64,000 bases of DNA, taken from Opitutus sp. GTDB lineage: Bacteria; Verrucomicrobiota; Verrucomicrobiia; Opitutales; Opitutaceae. This document shows positions 44,601-53,498 of this stretch, one piece after another. Each line of letters opens with the position of its first letter. Position 1 is the stretch's first letter. Position numbers and translations under genes: made by a program. The stretch covers positions 372,001 through 436,000 of the forward strand of contig JANPZY010000001.1 in NCBI GenBank assembly GCA_024707325.1, written 5' to 3'. The notes beneath the pieces are model-generated. The model ran no database searches. It was not told where the DNA came from and worked only from the letters and a program-made list of their open reading frames with translations.

Positions 44601-46234
44601 TCGCGATGGCTTCCTCGAGTTTGCCCGCTTCCCGCAGCGTCAGACCGAGTTCGCATTTCCACTCGGCGTTTTTCGGTTCGAGATGTGACGCCAGTTTGAA
44701 CGCCACCGCCGCTCCGTCGAAGAGCTGCATGCCGCGAAAACCGCGACCGAGCAGCCCGTAGGCGGTCACGTTCTTGTTATCCATCTTCACCGCACGTTCG
44801 GCCAGGGAAGCCGCTGCGGTGAAATCTTCCTGCGCGAGCCTCTCGGCAGCACGCTTCAACAACTCCGGCAAGTCCTCTGCCGCGCTTGCAACCGTTGCCA
44901 CATCGCCACGCGCGAACAGCGCATGCGCGCCGGCCTGCAACGCGAGTCCGCTTGCTTGAAGATGTTTCGCCAGCACTGGCAGCTCGCTCGCGCCCGCGTC
45001 CCAGCACCATACACGCGCGGCGCTTTTCGAAAGTTCGCCGCTCGCCTGCGTGCGACTGCAAATCGCGAGATCCGCGGCCGACGCCGCGCGCACGACGTTC
45101 ATGCGCGGCAACGTCTCGTAAAGTTCCACCACGTCCGCGGGCACCGAGGCGTCGCACGCGATCGTCACGTTTTCCTGCGTGCGATGCAGCTCCTGCATCG
45201 TCTCGTAAACGCCGACCGCTTGGTTAAGCCGCAGCTTGTCGCCGCCAAACCACAGGCGACTCGCACTCCCCCTGCTCGAGCGCAAATTCTGGCAACGCAA
45301 CCCCATCGACCGCCAACGCGCGAAACGCATCCCGCCGACGCCGCTCGTTGAAACGCGCATCAAACCACTTCGCGCCGGCCGTGCCGATCGCCTGCGTCTC
45401 CGCCCGACGCGCAAGTGCGTGCGCCGCGCGCTCCGCCAGCTCCTCGGGCGAGCCATACGTGATCATCTCGCGTCCGTCTCCGAGCAGCTGCGCCAAACCC
45501 GACGCCGGGGCGAGCGCGTCCGTGAGCAGTGCGGCGCCGCTCGCAAGAATCTCGAACACGCGGAGGTTGAGATCGCCGTTGAGGCTCGCGTTGAAACCGA
45601 CGAGCGAAGCTCCGTAGAAATTCATCGCCGCCGCCTGACGCAGCGCCTGCACCCGCAGCGGGAGCTTCCGCGCGGTCAGCGCCTCGGAAAGTCGCACGCG
45701 CCGCGGATGATGTTTGCCGATCTGGCCGACAAACCCGATCTGCGCCGCGCGCGAGGTTTGGCGCGATTGCCGCACCACCGCGTCGGAGTGCGGAAACGTG
45801 AGGCCGGGAAACCAGAAAAGATTCTTCACTCCGGCCGCACGGAAAACGTCTGCGTGATGTCGGTCGTAGAGCAGCACGATGCGCGTGAACGGCTCCGAGG
45901 CCGCGTAACGGATCATCTGCGCCAACGGTTGCTGCAGATGGTGCGTATCCGCGACGAGCAGCACGCGCGGGCACGCAAACTTCGACAGTCCGCACGGCGT
46001 GTTGCGCCAGCTCGCGTCCACGAGGCACACCACCACATCGGGCTGTTGCTCGGGCGGAAGTTTCGCCGCGATGGCGCTCAGATCGTAACTGCCCGCCGGG
46101 GTGTGCAGCGACACCCAGCGGCCGTTCGGCGCGCGCTCGTCCTTCCAGTCGGGACCACACACCACCTGCTCTTCGCCGAGTTGCGGCGGAGCCATGTAGT
46201 GCGCAGGCGAACCCGTGGCGAAAAGAACGCGCAT
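41674..46234 (-). CDS. giant four-part glycosyl/pyruvyl transferase (one apparent frameshift)
   Basis: Repaired length about 1519 residues. Part 1 (from MRVLFATGSPAHYMAPPQLG at 46234) is the CgeB-like domain. The frame breaks in the C5 run 45268-45272; one base fewer gives ALEQGSASRLWFGGDKLRLN and joins the downstream frame. Part 2 is the short domain (VGVYETMQELHRTQENVTIA, RVWCWDAGASEL) plus TPRs. Part 3 is a CDP-glycerol glycerophosphotransferase-like region (VMFVVQHGPFWPSMASVYRA, VAVTGHPKMDSVRDL, SALITDASSFLLEYAVTGRP). Part 4 is a polysaccharide pyruvyl transferase (ALVLGGAGHGNLGDEALLLS, VVLHGGGILTSATRSR, ARLVVSLPHHPLIFALRGGV). The join is supported by the same order in the 33886 gene. It starts 6 bases after the upstream gene. 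Confidence 0.75.
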
Positions 46235-46240
46235 GCCGGA

Positions 46241-48601
46241 TCAGCCGAGTCGGGCGGCGATGTTGGCGAGTTCAGGATGATCGGGAGCGACTTCGCGCAA
46301 CGCCTCGAACGCTTCGCGCGCGAGGTCGGTCACGCCGGAGGCTTCGGCGAGTTCGATCAACATCAGCCAGGCGTCGGCCCGTTTTCCATCAATGCGCAGA
46401 CTCGTCTCGAGCGCCTGAATCGAATCGGCGTGCTGGCCGTTTTGCTGCAGAGCACGAGCGAGATCGAACCAGCGCGTCGCATCGGCGTCCGCGGCTTCGA
46501 TCGAAGCGAGAAGATAATCCACGGCGCGTTTCGCTTGTCCGACGGACAGCAACGCGCGACCGAGCAGCGCCCGCGCTGCCGCATGATCGGGCTGGGCGCG
46601 GAGCACGAGACGCGCGGAGGTCGCGGCCGCGAGAAAATCGCCCGCGACGAGCGCGTCCTGACCGGCGGCAAGATGCTGCGCGGGATCGCCCGCATCAACA
46701 GCCACCACGATCGGTTCGCGGTTATTGCGGAAACGCGCGAGGCCCGCCGATTCCAACGCGTCGTGCGCGGTTTCGAGCAAGTCGCCAAACGCATCCGCGG
46801 TCGCGAGCGCATCGAGCGCGCGAGGGAGCGCCGTGGCGCGGGCACGAAGTTGTTCGCGCAGGGCCGCGCGGTGGTCCGCATCGCCTGCGAGTTGCGCTGC
46901 GAGGGCAACGTAGGCGGCGGTGTCGCTGGCGACGAGATCGGTCGCGGAAAGAGAATCGAGCAGCGAAGCGACGCGGCGCGTGCGGAGCGTGTCGCCCGCG
47001 AGCGTCACGACCGGCACACCGGCGCGCAGCGCGAGCAGCGCCACGTAGTCGTCCGCGCTCGGCACGGTGTCGAGATACACATCGCCGGCCGCGAGGAGTC
47101 GCTGCAGTTCGTCGTGACTCGGCAACGCCGTGGCCGAAATAATCAGGCGGTCGTCAGTGACCCCGTGCGTGTGAAGCACGTGGTCAAAATTCGCCGCGAA
47201 TGCCGCGGGATCGTCCGCGCTGGTTTCGTCGCGCACGGTGCGCTGGATGAGCAGATAGCTGCCGGGCACCTGCTTGAGCACTTGCGCCCAACGGTCCTGC
47301 GTTTCCGGGGAAATCTGGTTCCAGTCGGCAGCCGTCACGAAGAGCGTGCCGTTCTCCGGGAGACCGAGTTCGGACCGGGTCGCGACCGTGTCCGGACCTT
47401 GGCTCGGGTCGAGCCGCTCAAAGGCGCGACTCGGTCCGTTCACGAGTCCGAGACGTTCCGTAAACTGGTGCGACACGTCGCGCGCCCGGGCATCTGTCAC
47501 GAAGAGGTCGATCGTGTTGAGACCGGTCGTGACGTCGTGATGCGCGCTCGTCGCGATCTGGAGCGGCGCGAGGCGATGCGTGGCGAGACGGGCGACGTCA
47601 GCGGTCGAGCCGGTGACTTCGTCGAGAAACACGAGCGCGTCCAAACCCGCGGTGGCGAGCATCGGCACTTGCTCGGCGAGATCGGCGGGCAGCACTTGAA
47701 ACTCACCCGCGCTCTGGCGGGCGTGTTGCTCGAGCCGCGACTCGGTCGTTTTCACGACGTAGACGACGGTGTCGAAACGCTCGCGATCGAGTTCGGTGAA
47801 GAGCGCAAGCGCGGCCCAAGTCTGCACGTTGTCGTCGAACGACGGGGCCACAAAACCGACGCGCAGGCGGCGACCTTCGCGCGAGAACGCGGCGAGCACC
47901 GGATCGCTGCCGGGCTTGCGCACGAGACGCGTGAGGAGGCGTCCATGAAGTTCGGATACGCGGCGGAGATCGGCGCACGCGAGTTTCAGCCGCGCGAAAT
48001 GCGAACCGGAGTGATAGCGGTCGAGCGCGGTCTTCACGACGCCCGAGCCGGGGTTCATTTCCGTCCAGCGCGCGAGCGACTCGAGGTGCCGCTCGGTGTG
48101 CGCGAGGAACGCCGCAGCTTGTCCGGAAGCCGAGAAATTTTGCGGAACGGCAAACAGCCACGACGCGTAAACCTCGCCGAGCCACTCGGGCACGGTGTCG
48201 AGCGTCGGGGCCGACGGGCAATGCCACGCGGGATGCAGGAGCATCATCGCGAGCAATCCGGGCCAGCCTTTGGCGCTGGGCGCCGTCTGCGGAATCGCGG
48301 CAGCCAGACGCGGATGAAGATCGGCGGCGATCAACTCGCGAATGATCGCGAGCGCTTGGGAAACTTCGGGGACCTTGGGCTGCGTGCGGTTGAGCGTGGC
48401 GACGGCCGCCGACGCAACGCGGAGCGCGTTGGTGAGCGCGGGCAAGGTGGCGGCGCTGTTCGACTCCGCGAGGTGGCGGGCGAGCGCTTGATGCGCGGAT
48501 TGGAGAACCGCCGCACAGGCGCTGGTGGCGCGCGGTGTGTCGTCGTTACCCGGCTGGATCGAGATGGAATGCGGGGGAGACGAGAGGGTCGCGGAAGTCA
48601 T
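46241..48601 (-). CDS. SPINDLY/OGT-like glycosyltransferase with C-terminal TPRs
   Basis: 786 residues. The middle (about 260-600) follows the GT41 pattern: RLRVGFVAPSFDDNVQTWAA, ATHRLAPLQIATSAHHDVTT, LFVTAADWNQISPETQDRW, YLDTVPSADDYVALLALRAG and VPVVTLAGDTLRTRRVASLL. TPRs follow (about 640-786) where the tandem relatives at 49702-55387 have them at the N-terminus. The N-terminal 250 residues are helical and unique. It has a good ribosome site (GGGAGGT) before the ATG. Several GT41 motifs are drifted (no DHxGH-like motif), so donor use may differ. Confidence 0.75.
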   Translation of the reverse strand: MTSATLSSPPHSISIQPGNDDTPRATSACAAVLQSAHQALARHLAESNSAATLPALTNALRVASAAVATLNRTQPKVPEVSQALAIIRELIAADLHPRLAAAIPQTAPSAKGWPGLLAMMLLHPAWHCPSAPTLDTVPEWLGEVYASWLFAVPQNFSASGQAAAFLAHTERHLESLARWTEMNPGSGVVKTALDRYHSGSHFARLKLACADLRRVSELHGRLLTRLVRKPGSDPVLAAFSREGRRLRVGFVAPSFDDNVQTWAALALFTELDRERFDTVVYVVKTTESRLEQHARQSAGEFQVLPADLAEQVPMLATAGLDALVFLDEVTGSTADVARLATHRLAPLQIATSAHHDVTTGLNTIDLFVTDARARDVSHQFTERLGLVNGPSRAFERLDPSQGPDTVATRSELGLPENGTLFVTAADWNQISPETQDRWAQVLKQVPGSYLLIQRTVRDETSADDPAAFAANFDHVLHTHGVTDDRLIISATALPSHDELQRLLAAGDVYLDTVPSADDYVALLALRAGVPVVTLAGDTLRTRRVASLLDSLSATDLVASDTAAYVALAAQLAGDADHRAALREQLRARATALPRALDALATADAFGDLLETAHDALESAGLARFRNNREPIVVAVDAGDPAQHLAAGQDALVAGDFLAAATSARLVLRAQPDHAAARALLGRALLSVGQAKRAVDYLLASIEAADADATRWFDLARALQQNGQHADSIQALETSLRIDGKRADAWLMLIELAEASGVTDLAREAFEALREVAPDHPELANIAARLG

Positions 48602-48835
48602 GGGACCTCCCGCGATTGCAAGTTTCAGGCCTATGCGGAAAGCATCGTCGCAAATCGCTTATTACCAATAATAAGAATATTCTTTTTAGCAGCCCGTTAG
48701 CGATCTACGACCGCTTCCCTGCCCGCGCGGCGGTTCGGCGGCAGATTTTGCCGGGCGGATTTCTTCACCCAAAACAGCGCGCAAACGCAGCCGACAGAAG
48801 CTGCGTTCGAGGAAAAATCTCGTCCACGTAACGGC
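48602..48835 (-). promoter_or_regulatory. AT-rich upstream region of the GT41-like gene
   Basis: Contains the perfect palindrome AAGAATATTCTT (48674-48685) within an ATTACCAATAATAAG context, a strong low-GC patch in GC-rich DNA. On the minus strand it lies about 75-95 bases before the gene at 46241-48601 and could hold its promoter and an operator. No sigma28-like site was found here. Confidence 0.4.
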
Positions 48836-49677
48836 TCAGCGGAGCGCTGCGCGCAGCGGGCCGAACTGGATCAACGCCAGGCGCGTGGCGTTTTCGACCT
48901 CTTCTTCCGAGACGCCGGCGGCGGAGAGTTTTTCGGGCGTGACGTCCCAATAGGATGTTTCGCCGGGAAGGCCGTGACCGCCGCGATCGGCCGCGGCCGC
49001 GGCGAGATTGAGCAAACTGGCGAGCGCCGGGGACGAGGGCAGCGGCCGGTAGTGGCCGCGAATACCGTCGATCGTGTGCGACGCGAAACGCCACTCGGCG
49101 AGGATCGTGGCGGCGGCTTCGCCGTTGTGGAGACCGACCGCGCGCGTTTCCCAGTCGAGCAGGCTGTCGCCGGGGGAAAGCGTCGCGACGGCGGGTTTGC
49201 TGCCAGCACGCATGACGCCATCGAGCGCGATCTTGCCGATCGAGCGCAGGAGGCCGGCCGTGTAGGCGTGCTTGGGGTCGATGGCGGTGTGGGCCGCGAG
49301 CGCCTCGGCGACGATCGCGGTGAGCAGCGAGTTTTCGCGGAGTTGCGCGCCGGTGATGCCGTAGGCCGTGAGATCCGGATCCGCCAACTGCGCGAGCGCC
49401 GCCAGGCCGGTGAGGCGATAAACCTCGTTGAAGCCGACGCGCGCGAGCGCCTCTTCCAGCGAGGCGTTGCGCTGCCCCGTGGAGTAAAATGCGCTATTGC
49501 TGATGCGAATGATCCGCGCCGTGAGCGCCGTGTCGCAGCGCAACAGCTTGATCACCTCGTCCATGTCGGAGTTCGGATCGAGCAACAGATGCCCGAGCTG
49601 AACAAGGATATGGGGGAAGCAGGGAGCGACTTAACGACATGCAGCAGCGTCTCGCGCGGAATCGGCGTAGCGAACAT
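48836..49677 (-). CDS. HDOD domain protein (apparent frameshift)
   Basis: Reading from 49677 gives MFATPIPRETLLHVVKSLPA, then the frame breaks in the G5 run 49612-49616; one extra base restores SPHILVQLGHLLLDPNSDMD and the rest to 48836, about 280 residues. The HDOD blocks are CDTALTARIIRISNSAFYST, EEALARVGFNEVYRL and TAGLLRSIGKIALDGVM, where the HD dyad is Arg-Ser. It lies between two glycosyltransferase operons, 24 bases after 49702's stop, on the same strand, so it may be read with the upstream OGT-like genes. Confidence 0.8.
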
Positions 49678-49701
49678 GTGCCCTAAATCGGCCCAAACCT
49701 C

Positions 49702-51603
49702 TCAGGTCTTAGCAGAAACGCATGCGTCTGCGCGATCTGCGTGGCGCTTCGTGCACCACGTTTGCCAACAAACCCGCAGCGCCTCGCCAAATCGTTGCGC
49801 TTGCGCCGCGTGATCGAGCAACACCGATGCCCGCACCGCCTCCCGGAGTGCCTTGCGATCAAAGTAACCTATTAGGTTACTTTGTGTCTGAGCGATTTTC
49901 ACGTAGTCGGCTGGCGTCGCCGCGATGCAGTCCTCGCGTCCCACGGCGCGCAGCAAACTCGCGCCGACCCGCGCCATGTGCCGATCACCCACAAGCGAGA
50001 CCACCGGCACACCCATCCAGAGCGCTTCACACGTGGTCGTCGTGCCGTGATACGGAAACGTGTCCAACGCCACATCGATCTGCGCGTAACACGCGAGATG
50101 CTCCGCGATGCCGCTCGTGCGACCGAGCAACCGCACACGCTGCGGATCGATGCCTGCGGCGGCGAAGCGTGCATGCAGGCGCGGTTGTTGGGCGGGATCG
50201 TCGAGCCCCTGCGATTTCAACACGAGCTGCGAGCCAGGCACCGCGGCGAGCACATCGGACCACAGACGCAGTGTGGCATCGGAGACTTTGGAAAAGTTGT
50301 TGAAGCAACCAAACGTCACCCGCGCGCCCGACGCCCTCCCCTCCGCGACGGGGGGCGCATCGACGGGCGGCGCGTAAGCCCACGCAGTTGGCGCGAAACG
50401 CACCAGTTGTTCGGTGGCGCGACAATCCGCCTCGCCCGGCGGATCGCTGATCGCATCGACAAACCGATAATCCATCGCGGGCACGCCCGTCGTGTCGGGA
50501 TAGCCGAGATACGTCACCTGCACGGGAGCGAGTCGCCGCGCGAGCAGTGGCAGGCGGTTGAAACCGGTGTGTCCCGCCAGATCGATGAGAATGTCCGGCG
50601 CATCGGCGGCGATCGTCGCCGCGACCGCGGCATCGGATTGCCCGGCGAACTCACGCCACACACGCGCGTGCGCCCGCAGTCGCGCGGACATCGCGTCCAC
50701 ACGTGCATGATCGTGATAAAGCACGATCTCGAACTGCTCCGGATCAAGATGCGCGAGTAGCGGCTGGAGAAAATACGCGACCGAGTGCGCCCGTAGATCG
50801 GGCGAAAGAAACGCCACGCGCAAACGCCGGTCCGGCGAGGGATCGTTTTTGAACTCATCCGCCGAGCGTGCGGGCGGCAGCTGCGCCCCGAACTCGACGT
50901 GCTCCGCAAAGAGCGCTTCAGCCGAAACATCATCAACGTAGTGGCGCGCCAGCAGCCGTGCGCTGCGCGCTTCGTGATGCTGCGGATAGCGGCGCAGCAC
51001 CTCGTCGTAAACCGCAACAGCCTCAGTCGGACGATGCAGCGATTGGAGCGCGAGCGCGCGACCAGTGAGCGCCTGCGCGTTCGCCGGATCGAGCGCGAGC
51101 GCACGGTCGAAACACGATAACGCTTCGTCCGCGTGCGCAGTTTGCGCGAGCGCGACGCCGAGATTGGCCCACGCATCCGCCGCGTCCGGTTGAAGCTCGG
51201 TCACGCGGCGGAAATGCGGAATCGCCGCGGCCATGCCGTCACGTTTACCGACCATTTCGCCGAGGAGAAAATGGGCGTCGGCACACTTCGGGTCGGCAGC
51301 GACCGCGCGCTCGACGGCCGAGCGGCATTCCGCGATTCGCCCCACCGAGCGATAGGCGTGACCAAGCCGCAGCAGGCAAAGCGCCGAACGAGGATTCAGC
51401 CGGGCCGCTTGTTCGAGAAGCGTAATGGCGTTTTGGATACGCTTCTGCTGCAGCGCGAGAAATCCGGAAAGGTGAAACGCGTCGAAGTTGCGCGGATCGG
51501 CCGTGCGCACTTGGCCATAGAGCGCCTCGGCCTGCGCGCCCCGACCAGCTTGGTGATGCGCGATCGCGGCCTGGAGCAGCTGAAGTGTCCTCGGTTGCGC
51601 CAT
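49702..51603 (-). CDS. TPR plus O-GlcNAc transferase (SPINDLY-type) protein
   Basis: 633 residues starting MAQPRTLQLLQAAIAHHQAG at 51603, directly after the previous gene's stop. N-terminal TPRs (about 1-190) precede the GT41 catalytic part: RLRVAFLSPDLRAHSVAYFL, LYHDHARVDAMSARLRAHAR, DILIDLAGHTGFNRLPLLAR, LAPVQVTYLGYPDTTGVPAM, VTFGCFNNFSKVSD, VALDTFPYHGTTTTCEALWM and VPVVSLVGDRHMARVGASLL. All main motifs are present. It is the third of three tandem paralogs. A palindromic element lies inside the coding part near the 3' end. Confidence 0.9.
   Translation of the reverse strand: MAQPRTLQLLQAAIAHHQAGRGAQAEALYGQVRTADPRNFDAFHLSGFLALQQKRIQNAITLLEQAARLNPRSALCLLRLGHAYRSVGRIAECRSAVERAVAADPKCADAHFLLGEMVGKRDGMAAAIPHFRRVTELQPDAADAWANLGVALAQTAHADEALSCFDRALALDPANAQALTGRALALQSLHRPTEAVAVYDEVLRRYPQHHEARSARLLARHYVDDVSAEALFAEHVEFGAQLPPARSADEFKNDPSPDRRLRVAFLSPDLRAHSVAYFLQPLLAHLDPEQFEIVLYHDHARVDAMSARLRAHARVWREFAGQSDAAVAATIAADAPDILIDLAGHTGFNRLPLLARRLAPVQVTYLGYPDTTGVPAMDYRFVDAISDPPGEADCRATEQLVRFAPTAWAYAPPVDAPPVAEGRASGARVTFGCFNNFSKVSDATLRLWSDVLAAVPGSQLVLKSQGLDDPAQQPRLHARFAAAGIDPQRVRLLGRTSGIAEHLACYAQIDVALDTFPYHGTTTTCEALWMGVPVVSLVGDRHMARVGASLLRAVGREDCIAATPADYVKIAQTQSNLIGYFDRKALREAVRASVLLDHAAQAQRFGEALRVCWQTWCTKRHADRADACVSAKT
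49861..49883. repeat. perfect palindrome inside a coding sequence
   Basis: Arms AAAGTAACCTA and TAGGTTACTTT around a single T; the flanking C and G extend it by one pair. It lies in frame in the OGT-like gene and encodes QSNLIGYF. A degenerate copy (51740-51762) sits at the matching place of the next paralog. The third paralog has an ordinary helix here (ATELAHDAEHRGVL). Confidence 0.75.
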
Positions 51604-51604
51604 G

Positions 51605-53498
51605 TTACGTCCCGGGTCGAGCCAAGGTGCGGCATGACTCGCGCCAGCATGCGCGCACGGCCGCGCCAAAGCGCGCTGCTTGTCCCGCGTGATCCATCAA
51701 CACCGAGCGCTGCATCCGCTCGCGGAGAGCCTTTCGCCCAAAGTCATCTATTAGTTTACTTTGTGCCCGGGCGATTTTCACGTAGTCGGCGGGAGTGGTT
51801 GCGATGCAGTCGTCGAGTCCCACCGCACTCAGAAGGCTCGCGCCGACACGCGAGACGTGACGATCGCCCGCGAGTGTCACGACCGGCACGCCCATCCAGA
51901 GTGCTTCACACGTCGTCGTCGTGCCGTGATACGGGAATGTGTCCAGCGCCACGTCGATGCGCGCGTAGAGTTGCAAATGCGAACGGGTGTCCGGGGTGCG
52001 TTCGAGCAGCTCGATCCGGTCAAGTGACAGGCCATTCCGCGCCAGGCGCGCTTCGAACGCCGCGCGCTCAGGTCCGCCGCCGAGTCCGGAGCCTTTGAGC
52101 AACAGACGCGAGCCCGGGGTCTGCGCGAGAAGTTCGGCCCAGCACGCGAGCGTCGCGTCGGTGAGTTTCGCGGGATGATTGAAACTGCCAAACGTAAGCG
52201 GACGATCCGCCGGACGCGGCTCGGAGGAAACCTCCGGCGAATCGGCCGGCGGCGAGTAGCACCACGCAGTCGACGAAAAGCGCACGAGCTTTTCAGTCGC
52301 GAACGCATCGGCCTCGCCTTCCGGATCGCTGATCGGATCGACGAAGCGATAATCCATCGCCGGCACGCCGGTCGTGTCGGGATAACCGAGATACGTGATC
52401 TGCACGGGCGCGAGTCGCCGCGCGAAAACCGGCAGACGGTTGCGCGTGCCCGTATGGCCGGCGAGGTCGATCAACACGTCGGGCGTGTCGTCGCGGACAA
52501 GTTTCTCGAACGCGGAATCGGCCAGCGACACGGTGTTGCGCCACGCGGACGCGTGCTCGCGGAATCGCGCCGACATCGCGTCCTCACGAAAATGATCGTG
52601 ATAAAGCACGATCTCGAATTGCGCGCGATCGAGGTGTCGCAGCAGCGGCTCAAGAAAGTAAGCACACGAGTGCTCGCGCAGATCCGGCGAAACGACGCCG
52701 ACGCGCAGGCGACGTTCCGGGTCGCGAGAATTTGGGAAAGCACGAGCCGGCGCCGGGCTGACGACCCGCCCATACTCCACGTGTTCGGCGAACAACGCCT
52801 CGCGCGAGAGCGTGCCGAGATGCTGCAACGCAAAGAGCCGATAGCTGCGCGCCTGCGTGTGACGCGGCTCGGTCGTCAGAAATCGATCGTAGTCGGCCAC
52901 GGCCTCCGCGAGACGATGGAGCTGATGCAGCGACTGCGCCCGACCAAAGCACGCGGCGGCAAAATCAGGCGCAATCCTCAGCGCATGCTCCTGCGATTCG
53001 AGTGCAGCGGCATAATCGCCCGCGAGGCTGAGACCGAGTCCGCGGTTGCACCAGAAGGCAGCGTTTTGGGGCGCGAGTTTCACCGCGTGATCGTGCGCCG
53101 CGATCGCGTCGCCGAGGCGGTCCTGCATCTTCAGCACGAGCGCGAGTTGATCCCACGCTTCGGCCGAGCCGCGCTGGGCGAGCAGGCGCAGGATCTTCTC
53201 CGCTTCGGTATGTCGACCGGCCGAAGCAAGTGCGCTCGCGTAGCGCAGTTGGCAATCGCTCGCATCGGGACGCACGCGCAGTGCGCTTTGGAAAAGGGTC
53301 AGCGCCTCGGGCACTCGTCCCCTGCTGCTGCGCGAGCAAGGCCGAGAGTTGCAGCGCATCGAAGTTGCGCGGATCGGCCACGCGCACCTGACGGTAGAGC
53401 GCTTCGGCCGCGTCGAGTTTGCCGGCGCGGTGCAGTTGCAGCGCCTGCTCGAGCAACGCGCGCGGAGAACGCGCGGGAGCGGTTTTCGCGGCCATCAT
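51605..53498 (-). CDS. TPR plus O-GlcNAc transferase (SPINDLY-type) protein (apparent frameshift)
   Basis: The start at 53498 overlaps the upstream stop (ATGA) and gives MMAAKTAPARSPRALLEQAL. The frame breaks in a C4 run near 53322-53325; one base fewer joins LSALLAQQQGRVPEALTLFQ, total about 630 residues. TPRs are followed by the full GT41 set: RLRVGVVSPDLREHSCAYFL, VLIDLAGHTGTRNRLPVFAR, LTFGSFNHPAKLTD, ARIDVALDTFPYHGTTTTCE, VTLAGDRHVSRVGASLLSAV. It is the middle of three tandem paralogs. Confidence 0.85.

Noticed and set aside
45236-48700. 1154-codon plus-strand frame opposite the OGT-like and giant glycosyltransferase genes
   Set aside because: Arg-rich antisense frame without motifs; the minus-strand genes carry clear family signatures.
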